64,000 bases of DNA, taken from the NCBI RefSeq assembly GCF_004122115.1, contig NZ_SBKP01000012.1, positions 1 through 64,000 on the forward strand. The letters are read 5' to 3'. The DNA comes from Sphingobium fluviale. Its GTDB lineage: Bacteria > Pseudomonadota > Alphaproteobacteria > Sphingomonadales > Sphingomonadaceae. The translations under genes and the position numbers were made by a program. This document shows, piece by piece, positions 32,445 to 44,138 of this stretch. Below the pieces are notes generated by a model that did no database searches, was not told the DNA's origin, and saw only the letters and a list, made by a program, of their open reading frames with translations. Position 1 is the stretch's first letter, and the number at the start of each line of letters is the position of its first letter.

Positions 32445-34262
32445 ATGAATTGCGGGAGTGCGGCGGTGAGCGATGGGATAGTCAAGAGCGAAACCGGCCC
32501 GCTGCCTGCGCTGCCCACGCTGGATGACATGCAGCACTGGACCCGCTCGATCGGCCAGGCGCAGCAGCTTCTCCTTGAATATGCCGCCGGAGCGATGACC
32601 AGCCAGAAGCCGCTCGAAGCAGCGCAAACCGCGACACAATCCGCATTGACCTCCGCCCCGCTGATGTTTCAGCCGGAGCTGCTGGCGAAGGTCCAGAGCG
32701 ATTTCGCCAAGGAGTCCATCGCGCTGTGGCAGCGTTTTCTCGATGCAGACCCCTCCAACAACGCTCCGCCTGAGAACAGCCCGGCAGCCCGCAAGGACCG
32801 CCGCTTTGCCGATCCCAAATGGAGCGACAACCCCTTCTTCGACCTCATGCGCCAGAGCTATCTATTGCTGTCGGACTATATGCTGCGCCTGTCGGATAGC
32901 GTCGATGGACTGGATACGCAGCACAAGAACCAGCTCAAATTCGCGACACAGGGGCTGATCGATGCGCTCTCCCCCAGCAATTTCCCGCTCACCAACCCGG
33001 TGGTGCTGGAAAAGACGCTGGAAAGCCGGGGCGAAAATCTCGTGCGCGGCCTGCACCATATGCTGGCAGACATGAGCAAGGGCCAACTCACCCACACCGA
33101 TGGCAGCAAGTTCGAGCTGGGCGTCAATATCGCCAACACGCCGGGCAAGGTCATCAAGGAAACGCCGCTCTATCAGCTTATCCAGTATGAGCCGACGACC
33201 AAGAAGGTGCTGGAGACGCCGCTGGTCATCTTCCCGCCGTGGATCAACCGGTTCTACATCCTCGATCTTGCCCCGCACAAAAGCTTCGTCAAATGGGCGG
33301 TGGATCAGGGCATCAGCGTTTTCATCGTCAGCTGGAAATCTGCCGACGCCAGCATGAAAGATCTGGAGTGGGCCGATTATATCGTGCGCGGTCAGGTAGA
33401 CGCGATCGACACGATACGCGAGTTGCTGGACGTAAAGAGTGTCCACACCATCGGCTATTGCGTGGCGGGGACGACTCTGGCGGCCACCCTTGCATGGCTT
33501 GCGGCGCGGGGCGAGGCGGACAAGGTGAAGAGCGCAACCTTCTTTACCGCGCAGGTCGATTTTCAGGACGCGGGCGATCTCAAGCTGTTTGTCGATGACG
33601 AGCAGTTGAAACTGGTCGATCAGCTCGCGGCACCCGGCTATCTCGACGGGCGCTATATGGCCGCGACGTTCAACCTGCTGCGCGGGCGTGACCTCATCTG
33701 GAACTATGTCGTCAATAATTATCTGCTCGGCGCCGATTATCCGCCGTTCGATCTGCTCTACTGGAACGGCGACACCACCAACCTGCCCGCCAAATGGCAC
33801 CGGCAGTATCTCACCGATCTGTATCGCGACAACAAGCTGGCGACGCCGGGCGCGATCAGCATCGAGGGCGTCCCTATAGACCTGCGAAAGGTTACGACGC
33901 CTGCTTATATACAGGCAGGCCGGGAAGATCATATCGCGCCACTGAAGAGCGTATGGAAGCTGATGGAGCATTTCTCCGGCCCGGCGCGCTTCCTGCTCGC
34001 CGGGTCCGGCCATATCGCGGGGGTGGTGAATCCGCCCGCTGACAATAAATATCAATACTGGACCTGCGCAAAAACCGCATCCACTTTGGACGAATTCATC
34101 GCATCCGCGAACGAAACCAAAGGAAGCTGGTGGCCAGACTGGGTAGAATGGCTCAAGACTCAGGACGATGCGACTGTTCCCGCAAAGGGCGCCAGAATCC
34201 CTGGAAAAGGGGCATTAAAGGCGCTGGAACCGGCCCCCGGACGCTATGTGAAAAGCCGCTGA
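32445..34262 (+). CDS. phaC: class I polyhydroxyalkanoate synthase
   Basis: A 605-residue synthase polymerising (R)-3-hydroxyacyl-CoA on granule surfaces. The lipase-like box GYCVAGT holds the catalytic cysteine C339; D495 in GREDHIAP and H523 in GSGHIAGVVNPP complete the triad. Length suits class I enzymes. ATG 32445 has AAGGA six bases upstream; GTG 32466 (after GGGAG) is an alternative. It is followed by a phasin gene with its own promoter. Confidence 0.95.
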   Translation: MNCGSAAVSDGIVKSETGPLPALPTLDDMQHWTRSIGQAQQLLLEYAAGAMTSQKPLEAAQTATQSALTSAPLMFQPELLAKVQSDFAKESIALWQRFLDADPSNNAPPENSPAARKDRRFADPKWSDNPFFDLMRQSYLLLSDYMLRLSDSVDGLDTQHKNQLKFATQGLIDALSPSNFPLTNPVVLEKTLESRGENLVRGLHHMLADMSKGQLTHTDGSKFELGVNIANTPGKVIKETPLYQLIQYEPTTKKVLETPLVIFPPWINRFYILDLAPHKSFVKWAVDQGISVFIVSWKSADASMKDLEWADYIVRGQVDAIDTIRELLDVKSVHTIGYCVAGTTLAATLAWLAARGEADKVKSATFFTAQVDFQDAGDLKLFVDDEQLKLVDQLAAPGYLDGRYMAATFNLLRGRDLIWNYVVNNYLLGADYPPFDLLYWNGDTTNLPAKWHRQYLTDLYRDNKLATPGAISIEGVPIDLRKVTTPAYIQAGREDHIAPLKSVWKLMEHFSGPARFLLAGSGHIAGVVNPPADNKYQYWTCAKTASTLDEFIASANETKGSWWPDWVEWLKTQDDATVPAKGARIPGKGALKALEPAPGRYVKSR

Positions 34263-34316
34263 CGCGCCGCGCGCGATTAGCTGTGTTTCATTTATGTTGC
34301 GCTGCACAAAATCCAC

Positions 34317-34345
34317 TTGACAGCGGTCACGAATTTTCCTATGTT
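34317..34345 (+). promoter_or_regulatory. sigma70-type promoter of the phasin gene
   Basis: TTGACA (34317-34322), a 17-base spacer and TATGTT (34340-34345) form a near-consensus promoter ahead of the phasin gene. Confidence 0.7.
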
Positions 34346-34356
34346 GCAATGCAGCA
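34341..34356. promoter_or_regulatory. 16-bp motif overlapping the phasin -10 region
   Basis: ATGTTGCAATGCAGCA is the reverse complement (one mismatch) of the motif upstream of phaC. A related ATGTTGCGCTGCACA lies at 34294-34308 on the other side of the -35 hexamer. Overlap with the -10 suggests repression, as by PhaR, but the regulator gene is not in the window. Confidence 0.55.
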
Positions 34357-34370
34357 TAAGGGAGTTCGTG

Positions 34371-35192
34371 ATGACTGGCAAATCCAAAACGCCGCGACGC
34401 CCGAAGATGGCCAATACCGGGACTGTCGCCGCAAAGACACCCAGAACCGTCACCCGGAAACGTGCGGCGGTTACACCAGAGGCTCCGGCGCCCAAGCCGG
34501 TCGCGATGGCCGAACCGGCCCCCGCGCCCGAACCGACGCCTGAACTCACCGCGGCGGATCTCGCCCCGGCCGAGGACATAATAACAGAAACAGAACACGT
34601 TATAGAACCAACAGTTGAGCACATTGAAATTACGGCTCCACCCCCTCCAGCGGTTGAGGCGGCCACCGAAGAGGTGAGCCAGGCCCTGACCGAAACCGAG
34701 GAACGAGCCGACCAGAAAGGAACGAAAATCATGACTGACGTACTCGAATCCACCAAAAAGTTCGCCGAAGAAGCCAAGGGCCGCTTTGAAGCCGCCTTCG
34801 CCGAGATGAGCGAAAAGACCAAGGCCGGCGTGGAAAAGTCCAGCAAGGCGATGGAAGAACTGAGCGCGCTGGCGAAGGGCAATGTCGAGGCGCTGGTCGA
34901 ATCCGGCAAGATCGCCACCAAGGGCGTTGAAACAATGGGTCAGGACGCCGCCGAATATGGCCGCGTGACCTTCGAGAAGGCGTCTGCCGCATTGAAGAGC
35001 CTCGCGGCGGTGAAGACCCCGGCCGAGTTCTTCCAGCTGCAGAGCGAGCTGCTCTCCAGCAGCTTCGATGCTTTCGCCAAGGAAGCCGCCAAGAACAGCG
35101 AAGCGATGCTCAAGCTGGCTGGCGACGTGGCCCAGCCGATCAGCACCCGCGTATCGATCGTGACCGAGAAGGTGCGTTCGATCGCCGCCTGA
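34371..35192 (+). CDS. phasin family protein
   Basis: A 273-residue granule-associated protein. Residues 1-115 are a low-complexity Pro/Ala/Glu/Lys-rich region beginning MTGKSKTPRRPKM; the phasin domain follows (about 125-273: FAEEAKGRFEAAFAEMSEKT, NVEALVESGKIATKGVE, KTPAEFFQLQSELLSSSFD). The long N-terminal extension is common in sphingomonad phasins. ATG 34371 follows AGGGAG by seven bases. It sits downstream of phaC with separate promoter and terminator. Confidence 0.92.
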   Translation: MTGKSKTPRRPKMANTGTVAAKTPRTVTRKRAAVTPEAPAPKPVAMAEPAPAPEPTPELTAADLAPAEDIITETEHVIEPTVEHIEITAPPPPAVEAATEEVSQALTETEERADQKGTKIMTDVLESTKKFAEEAKGRFEAAFAEMSEKTKAGVEKSSKAMEELSALAKGNVEALVESGKIATKGVETMGQDAAEYGRVTFEKASAALKSLAAVKTPAEFFQLQSELLSSSFDAFAKEAAKNSEAMLKLAGDVAQPISTRVSIVTEKVRSIAA

Positions 35193-35216
35193 TCTTTCCG
35201 GCGCACAGTAAGAAAA

Positions 35217-35250
35217 GACCCTGCCTCCAGCCCGGAGGTAGGGTTTTTTT
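35217..35250 (+). terminator. rho-independent terminator of the phasin gene
   Basis: ACCCTGCCTCC and GGAGGTAGGGT (one mismatched or wobble pair) with loop AGCCC are followed by seven T. It begins 25 bases after the stop. Confidence 0.9.
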
Positions 35251-35265
35251 CATGACTTGGCGCGC

Positions 35266-35271
35266 TATAAT
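35266..35271 (+). promoter_or_regulatory. possible -10 element upstream of clpS
   Basis: A perfect TATAAT lies just past the phasin terminator and about 125 bp before clpS. No good -35 is visible at the right distance, so the call is tentative. Confidence 0.35.
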
Positions 35272-35394
35272 GGCTGAATATGATTTTACAGCCTCGATTA
35301 GTCTCGCCACCCCTTGCCGAAATTGCTCTCTCCCGCCATATTTGGCCCGATGAGAGATGAGCGCGGAATCTACGGGCAGATGCTGAGCATTACG

Positions 35395-35730
35395 ATGGCC
35401 GCCGATCGTGGCGAAGACGACGGAGGCGCGTCTGGCCCCGGCGTCAGTGTTGCGACCCGCACGCGCACACGCACCAAACGGCCATCGCATTACAAAGTAT
35501 TGATGCTCAACGACGATTATACCCCGATGGAGTTTGTCGTCCATGTGCTCCAGCGGTTCTTCAAGATGGACATGGAGGAGGCGACCCGCGTGATGCTGCA
35601 TGTCCATCAGCGCGGGGTCGGCATCTGTGGCGTGTTCAGCTATGAAGTGGCCGAAACCAAGGTGAACCAGGTGATGGACTTCGCCCGGCAAAACCAGCAC
35701 CCGCTGCAATGCACGCTGGAGAAGGCCTGA
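35395..35730 (+). CDS. clpS: ATP-dependent Clp protease adaptor ClpS
   Basis: A 111-residue adaptor delivering N-degron substrates to Clp[27 protein letters not shown] carries the [10 protein letters not shown] substrate pocket and [24 protein letters not shown] the ClpA-binding face. Start choice is uncertain: ATG 35395, 35380 and 35350 are in frame and none has a clear ribosome-binding site. clpA is not adjacent. Confidence 0.9.
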   Translation: MAADRGEDDGGASGPGVSVATRTRTRTKRPSHYKVLMLNDDYTPMEFVVHVLQRFFKMDMEEATRVMLHVHQRGVGICGVFSYEVAETKVNQVMDFARQNQHPLQCTLEKA

Positions 35731-35853
35731 GCGCCTGATCCGATCCCCCCGGCTGCGCTGGATTTCTGACCCGTTATGAGTTTGCGTAGGGGATTCGGCC
35801 CATATGCAATCATATGCTTGGCGAACCCTCTGGCCTGCGTTATGAGCGGAGCC

Positions 35854-36639
35854 ATGCTGTTCAAACTCCCCCGCCCCTTCGGCCTCGCCCTTGGCGCACT
35901 TGCCGCCGCTACCCTGCTCTCCGCCTGCTCCACGGGCAAGAACAAGGGCGATACCCATTATGTCGCGCGCGATGTTTCGACGCTCTATAACAGCGCGAAA
36001 TATCGGCTCGACTCCGGGCAATATAAGCTGGCCGCGCAGTTGTTTGACGAGGTGGAGCGCCAGCATCCCTATTCGCCATGGGCGCGCCGCGCGCAGCTGA
36101 TGAGCGCTTTTTCCTATTATATGAACCGCGATTTCACCGAGGCGGTTTCGGGTGCGCAGCGTTTCCTTGCCATTCACCCCGGCAACAAGGACGCGTCCTA
36201 CGCCTTTTACCTGATCGGCATCAGCTATTATGAGCAGATCGCCGACGTAACCCGCGACCAGAAGGTGACGGAGCAGGCGCGCGATGCACTGGGCGAGCTG
36301 ATCCGCCGCTATCCGCAGACCGAATATGCCGCCGATGCGCGCCTGAAGCTCGACCTCGTAAACGATCACCTTGCCGGCAAGGAAATGGAGATCGGCCGTT
36401 TCTATCAGCGCCGTGGCCAGTGGCTGGCCGCCACCACCCGCTTTCGCAACGTGATCGACATCTATCAGACGACGACCCACACGCCCGAAGCACTGGAGCG
36501 TCTGGTAGAAAGCTATCTCGCGCTGGGTATCCCCGAAGAGGCGAAGAAAGCCGCGGCTGTGCTGGGCGCCAACTATCCAGGCACCAAATGGTATGAGCAT
36601 AGCTACAAGCTCATCCGGGAATATGGCGCCGGGGTTTGA
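35854..36639 (+). CDS. bamD: outer membrane assembly lipoprotein BamD
   Basis: A 261-residue lipoprotein of the beta-barrel assembly complex. The signal peptide ends LLSAC (C25 lipidated). The rest is TPR-like helices with YNSAKYRLDSGQYKLAAQLFDEVERQHPYSPWARRAQLMSAF-type repeats, as in BamD/ComL. ATG 35854 is chosen for a normal-length signal; ATG 35842 is possible. recN follows after 12 bases, likely in the same transcript. Confidence 0.93.
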   Translation: MLFKLPRPFGLALGALAAATLLSACSTGKNKGDTHYVARDVSTLYNSAKYRLDSGQYKLAAQLFDEVERQHPYSPWARRAQLMSAFSYYMNRDFTEAVSGAQRFLAIHPGNKDASYAFYLIGISYYEQIADVTRDQKVTEQARDALGELIRRYPQTEYAADARLKLDLVNDHLAGKEMEIGRFYQRRGQWLAATTRFRNVIDIYQTTTHTPEALERLVESYLALGIPEEAKKAAAVLGANYPGTKWYEHSYKLIREYGAGV

Positions 36640-36651
36640 ATTAGCGCGGCG

Positions 36652-38331
36652 ATGCTGACCGCGCTTTCCATCCGCAACGTGGTGCTGATCGAGGCGCTGG
36701 ATCTTGAGTTCGCGCCAGGCCTTGGCGTTCTGACCGGCGAAACGGGGGCCGGCAAATCCATCCTGCTCGATTCTCTTGGCCTTGCGCTCGGCATGCGCGC
36801 GGACAGCGGGCTGGTGCGCAATGGCGAGGCGCAGGCCAGCGTCACCGCCAGCTTTGAGCCGGGCGGCGCGGGTGCGCGCATCGCTGCGCTGGCCGAAGAG
36901 AGCGGGCTGGAGGTGGAGCCGGGAGAGCCGATCCTCATTCGCCGCACCCTGAAGGCCGATGGCGGCAGCCGCGCCTTCCTTAACGATCAACCCTGTTCCG
37001 TTGCGCTGCTGCGGGAAATCGGCGCGATGCTGGTCGAGATCCATGGCCAGCATGATGATCGCGGCCTGCTCAATCCCGCCGGGCACCGCGCCCTGCTGGA
37101 CAGCTTTGGCCGGTGCGACAGCGCGGGCGTGGCGCAGGCCTATGCCGCATGGCGCGCGGCGGCGGACGCGCTGGAGGCAGCGCGCATCGATATCGCCAAT
37201 GCCGCGCGAGACCGGGACTATCTCACCCATGTCGTTGCAGAGTTGCAGGCGTTCGATCCGCAACCGGGCGAGGAGGCGCAGCTCGCCGAAGAGCGCGCGA
37301 TGATGCAAAAGGGCGCGCGCCTGCTCGATGATCTGTCCGCAATAGAAACGCTGTTCGGCGGCTCGGAAGGCGGCCTTGCCCAACTGCGGCAGGCGGCGCG
37401 GCGGCTGGACCGGATCGGCGCGGAGCATCCGCTGCTCCAACAGGCGCTTGCCCTTCTCGACCGCGCGCTGATTGACGCCAGCGAGGCGGAGGACGTGCTC
37501 ACACAAGCCGCAGAGGCGCTGAACGCCGATCCGGCGCGGCTGGAGGCGGTGGAGGCGCGGTTGTTCGATCTGCGCGCGCTGGCGCGGAAGCATCAGGTTC
37601 AGGCGGATGACCTTGCCGCGCTGGCCGAGGAGCTGGCGGCAAAGCTGGCACGGATCGAAGCGGGCGAGGAAGGGCTGGCCGCGCTGGAGGCATCCGAGCG
37701 AGCGACGCGCGCGGCTTATGAGGAGACAGCGCGCACCTTGTCTGAGCGGCGCACCGAGGCGGCGGCGCGGCTGGATAGGGCAGTGGCAGGAGAACTGGCC
37801 CCGCTGAAGCTCGACGCCGCGAAGTTTCGCACCAGCGTCGAGCCGCTGCCGACAAGCCAGTGGGGCGCGGGCGGCGCGGACCGGGTCGAGTTCCTCATTT
37901 CCACCAACCCCGGCGCGCCCTTCGCCCCGCTTACAAAGATCGCGTCCGGCGGAGAGCTGTCGCGCTTCATCCTCGCGCTGAAAGTCGCGCTGGCAGAGCA
38001 GGGGGCTGTGCAGACGATGATCTTTGACGAGATCGACCGCGGCGTCGGCGGCGCGGTGGCATCCGCAATCGGTGATCGGTTGGCGCGGCTGGCGGAGGCC
38101 AAAGGGGGCAATGAAAGTCAGGTGGTTGTCGTCACACATAGCCCGCAGGTCGCGGCGCGGGGGGGCAGCCATATGCTGATCGCTAAAAGCTCGGAAGGCA
38201 CCGTGACCCGTACCGATGTGAAACCGCTCGATGAGGCGGGCCGACGCGAGGAAATCGCGCGCATGCTCTCTGGCGCAGACATCACAGCCGAGGCCCGCGC
38301 ACAGGCGGACAGATTGCTGGAGCGGGTGTGA
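36652..38331 (+). CDS. recN: DNA repair protein RecN
   Basis: A 559-residue SMC-like ATPase acting on double-strand breaks. Walker A is GETGAGKS at residues 29-36, long coiled-coil arms occupy about 165-380, and the C-terminal lobe has the signature ASGGELSRFILALK, Walker B MIFDEIDRGVGG and VVVTHSPQVAA. No LexA-type site was seen upstream. Confidence 0.96.
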   Translation: MLTALSIRNVVLIEALDLEFAPGLGVLTGETGAGKSILLDSLGLALGMRADSGLVRNGEAQASVTASFEPGGAGARIAALAEESGLEVEPGEPILIRRTLKADGGSRAFLNDQPCSVALLREIGAMLVEIHGQHDDRGLLNPAGHRALLDSFGRCDSAGVAQAYAAWRAAADALEAARIDIANAARDRDYLTHVVAELQAFDPQPGEEAQLAEERAMMQKGARLLDDLSAIETLFGGSEGGLAQLRQAARRLDRIGAEHPLLQQALALLDRALIDASEAEDVLTQAAEALNADPARLEAVEARLFDLRALARKHQVQADDLAALAEELAAKLARIEAGEEGLAALEASERATRAAYEETARTLSERRTEAAARLDRAVAGELAPLKLDAAKFRTSVEPLPTSQWGAGGADRVEFLISTNPGAPFAPLTKIASGGELSRFILALKVALAEQGAVQTMIFDEIDRGVGGAVASAIGDRLARLAEAKGGNESQVVVVTHSPQVAARGGSHMLIAKSSEGTVTRTDVKPLDEAGRREEIARMLSGADITAEARAQADRLLERV

Positions 38332-38390
38332 TAACAGAACTATAGCGTTAGGCACAAGACAAACGCCAGAATATTTGACGCAAGTCCTTG

Positions 38391-38408
38391 TGTGGCAAAA
38401 TTGCCACA
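38391..38408. promoter_or_regulatory. palindrome upstream of clpB
   Basis: TGTGGCAA and TTGCCACA are exact complements separated by AA, 35 bases before the clpB ATG. It overlaps a possible heat-shock-like promoter (CTTG at 38387-38390, CCACATTA at 38404-38411) whose spacing is shorter than usual. Candidate operator. Confidence 0.5.
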
Positions 38409-38442
38409 TTACCTCTGATCCCGAAAGGTTGGAGGACAGCAT

Positions 38443-41022
<2,580 letters not shown>

Positions 41023-41027
41023 ATATT

Positions 41028-42356
41028 TCAGGCGGAAAGGCGTTTCAGCGCCTCGTCCCGCCCGATGAGCGGCAACAAAGCGGCCATATCAGGCCCGTGA
41101 TCGAGACCGGTGAGCGCGCGGCGCAGGGGCAGGAACAGCGCCTTGCCCTTGCGCCCGGTCTCGGCCTTCAGCCGCTCGGTGAGGGCTGGCCACACGCCTG
41201 CGTCAAACGGCAGGCTGGCGAGCGCATCGGCAGCGGCGGCAAGATAGGGCGCATCCTCCGCCTCCGCCACGGGGGCAATAATCGGCCCGGTGACGATCCG
41301 CCACCAATTCGTAATGTCCGCTACAATTTCGAGATTGGGGCGCAACGCGAGCCAACCCGCCTCGCTCACGCCGTCAGGCAGGCGGTCCTTGACCGCATCA
41401 TAATCCAGCAGATGCACGATCTTCTGGTTGAGCAGCTTCAGCTCGCCCTCATCAAACCGGGCGGGTGCGCGGCCGAAATGGGCGAAGTCGAACGCGGCGA
41501 TCAGCGGCGCGGGGTCCGCCACCGGGATGACCGGGTCCGAGGTGCCGATACGCGCCAGCAGCGCGATCAGCGCTTGTCGCTCCAGCCCCTGCTCGCGAAA
41601 TGTGCCCACGCCCAGCGAGCCGAGCCGCTTGGAGAGCTTGCCCTCGCTCCCCACCAGCAGCGCCTCATGCGCGAAGGCGGGGGGCGTTGCACCCAGCGCG
41701 GCGAACATCTGAATCTGCGCGGCGGTGTTGGTAACATGGTCCTCACCGCGCACGACATGGGTGATGCCCATATCGACATCGTCGATCACCGAGGGCAGCA
41801 TATAGAGCCAGCTGCCGTCCGCGCGGCGGATGACGGGATCGGACAGTAGCTTCGGGTCAAAATGCTGTGACCCGCGCACCATGTCTTCCCACGCGATCGG
41901 CGCGTCATGATCCAAGCGGAAGCGCCAGTGGGGCGTGCGTCCTTCTGCTTCATAGGCCGCGATCTGATCGGGCGTGAGATTGAGCGCAGCGCGGTCATAA
42001 ACCGGGGGCAGGCCGCGCCCCAGTTGCACCTTGCGTTTGAGGTCCAGCTCTTGCGCGGTTTCGTAACAAGGATAGACCCTTCCTGCCGCGCGCAGCTCTG
42101 AAAAGCGCGCTTCATACAGGGCGAAACGGTCTGACTGCTTCACCTCGTCGTCCGGCGTGAGGCCGAGCCAGGCAAGATCGGCCCGGATGCCATCGGCATA
42201 TTCGGGACGGGACCGCTCGATGTCGGTATCGTCGAGCCGCAGCAGGAAGCGGCCATTATGACGACGCGCCCACATCCAGTTGTGGATTGCCGTGCGCAGA
42301 TTGCCGACATGCAGATGCCCGGTGGGCGAGGGCGCGAAACGGGTGATGACGGTCAT
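41028..42356 (-). CDS. gltX: glutamate--tRNA ligase
   Basis: A 442-residue class I synthetase. The HIGH-like motif is PSPTGHLHVGN near residue 9 and the KMSKS-like motif is GKLSKRLG; FLLRLDDTD is the family's ATP/glutamate region. The relatively short length matches one of the two GltX types found in alphaproteobacteria, which may charge tRNA-Glu or tRNA-Gln. ATG 42356 starts seven bases after the nadE stop, so the two genes are probably cotranscribed. Confidence 0.95.
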   Translation of the reverse strand: MTVITRFAPSPTGHLHVGNLRTAIHNWMWARRHNGRFLLRLDDTDIERSRPEYADGIRADLAWLGLTPDDEVKQSDRFALYEARFSELRAAGRVYPCYETAQELDLKRKVQLGRGLPPVYDRAALNLTPDQIAAYEAEGRTPHWRFRLDHDAPIAWEDMVRGSQHFDPKLLSDPVIRRADGSWLYMLPSVIDDVDMGITHVVRGEDHVTNTAAQIQMFAALGATPPAFAHEALLVGSEGKLSKRLGSLGVGTFREQGLERQALIALLARIGTSDPVIPVADPAPLIAAFDFAHFGRAPARFDEGELKLLNQKIVHLLDYDAVKDRLPDGVSEAGWLALRPNLEIVADITNWWRIVTGPIIAPVAEAEDAPYLAAAADALASLPFDAGVWPALTERLKAETGRKGKALFLPLRRALTGLDHGPDMAALLPLIGRDEALKRLSA

Positions 42357-42363
42357 GGCGGCC

Positions 42364-44028
42364 TTAGCTCGTCCGGAAGGCGTTGGTGATGGGATAGCGG
42401 CGGTCGCGGCCGAAGTTGCGGCTGCCGAGCTTGACTCCAGGAGGCGCCTGCCGCCTTTTGTACTCCGCGATATAGAGCAGCCGCTCGATCCGCGCGACCG
42501 TTTCCCGGTCAAACCCACGCGCGACGACCTGTTCGACGGACAACTCGCTCTCCACCAGCCCATGCAATATGGGGTCCAGCACCTCATAGGGCGGCAGGCT
42601 GTCTTCGTCCTTCTGGTTCTCGCGCAGTTCCGCCGTGGGCGGCTTGGTGATGACGCGCTCCGGCATTACCGGGCCGGAAGGGCCGAGGCCGATGGCGGGG
42701 GTGTGCGCGTTTCTCCAGCGCGAGAGATCGAACACCGTCGTCTTGTACGCGTCTTTCAGCACCGAATAGCCGCCCGCCATGTCGCCGTAGATGGTGGCGT
42801 AACCGACCGACATTTCGCTCTTGTTGCCGGTGGTGAGCAGCATGTGTCCGAACTTGTTCGACAGCGCCATCAGCGTGACGCCACGGATGCGGGACTGGAT
42901 ATTCTCCTCGGTGAGGTCTTTGCCCCGCCCCTCAAACACGCCCGCCAGCATCGCGTCAAAGGATTTCATAGCGTCTGCTATAAAAATACTGTCAAGCCGG
43001 ACGCCGAGCATTTCCGCGCAGCTTGCCGCGTCATCGAGGCTGTCCTGGCTGGTAAATGGCGAGGGCATCATCACGCACCACACCCGGTCCGGCCCCAGCG
43101 CATCGACGGCAACGGCGGCGCTCAAGGCGCTGTCGATCCCGCCCGAAAGCCCCAGCACCACGCCGGTGAAGCGGTTGCGGTTCACATAATCGCGCAAGGA
43201 TACGATCATCGCGCAATAGACATCCTCAGGATAGGGCGCGAGCGGGGCGATATCACCCGGCGCGCAGGCCCAGCGGCCATCTGCTTGCGCCTCCCAGCGC
43301 GTGAGCCGCATCTCTTCTCGCCAGTCGGCCAGCTGATGCGCGAGGCTGCCGTCGCCATTGAGGACGAACGATGCGCCATCGAACGCCAGCTCGTCCTGCC
43401 CGCCAACGCGGTTGAGATAGGCGATGGGCAAGCCCGTTTCCTGCACCCGCGCCGCGCACACCTGCGCCACGCGGCGCTCATCCTTATCGATCTCGTAAGG
43501 GCTGCCATTGGGCGAGATGAGGAGCTGAGCGCCCTGAGCCTTCAGGTGTGCGCAGACGAACGGATACCAGACATCCTCGCATATCGGCACACCGATCTTC
43601 ACACCCCGGAACTCGATAGGCTCCGGCAGCGGCCCCGGCGCGAACAGGCGCTTTTCATCGAACGTGCCGTAATTGGGAAGCTCGCGCTTCTGCCGCACCG
43701 CTGCGATCTCTCCACCATCAAGCAGCACCACGCAGTTGAACAGCGCGCCCTGATTGGCGATCACAGTGCCGACCAGCATCGCCGGGCCGCCATCCGCGCT
43801 CGCCCGCATCAGGCGCAGCAGCTCATCGCCCGCGCGCTCAACCAGGGCGGGTTTCAGCACCAGATCCTCCGGCGGATAGCCGATGAGCTGGAGTTCCGGG
43901 AACACGACCATATCCGCGCCCTGCTCCGCTGCGCGAACGCGCCATTCCAGCATGGCATCTGCATTGCCCACCAGATCGCCCACTGACTGTGTGGACTGGA
44001 CAAGCGCTATGTTCAGTGAATCCGTCAT
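42364..44028 (-). CDS. nadE: glutamine-dependent NAD+ synthetase
   Basis: A 554-residue two-domain enzyme. The N-terminal nitrilase-like glutaminase has the nucleophile C150 in VPICEDVW plus VFPELQLIGYPPEDL and the KRELPNYGTFDEKR lysine region. The C-terminal synthetase has the PP-loop GLSGGIDSAL and TGNKSEMSVGYATIYGDMAGG. It converts nicotinic acid adenine dinucleotide to NAD+. gltX follows at once. Confidence 0.96.
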   Translation of the reverse strand: MTDSLNIALVQSTQSVGDLVGNADAMLEWRVRAAEQGADMVVFPELQLIGYPPEDLVLKPALVERAGDELLRLMRASADGGPAMLVGTVIANQGALFNCVVLLDGGEIAAVRQKRELPNYGTFDEKRLFAPGPLPEPIEFRGVKIGVPICEDVWYPFVCAHLKAQGAQLLISPNGSPYEIDKDERRVAQVCAARVQETGLPIAYLNRVGGQDELAFDGASFVLNGDGSLAHQLADWREEMRLTRWEAQADGRWACAPGDIAPLAPYPEDVYCAMIVSLRDYVNRNRFTGVVLGLSGGIDSALSAAVAVDALGPDRVWCVMMPSPFTSQDSLDDAASCAEMLGVRLDSIFIADAMKSFDAMLAGVFEGRGKDLTEENIQSRIRGVTLMALSNKFGHMLLTTGNKSEMSVGYATIYGDMAGGYSVLKDAYKTTVFDLSRWRNAHTPAIGLGPSGPVMPERVITKPPTAELRENQKDEDSLPPYEVLDPILHGLVESELSVEQVVARGFDRETVARIERLLYIAEYKRRQAPPGVKLGSRNFGRDRRYPITNAFRTS

Positions 44029-44138
44029 CGCTCCGGCCCTAGAGTATTTTTGTTCACGGCAAAAGCCTTGCCCTTTGCGTGTGCGCCGCTAAAGGGCTGG
44101 CTTGTCGAGCGTCACAGGATCGTAACGAGGGGCATTCC

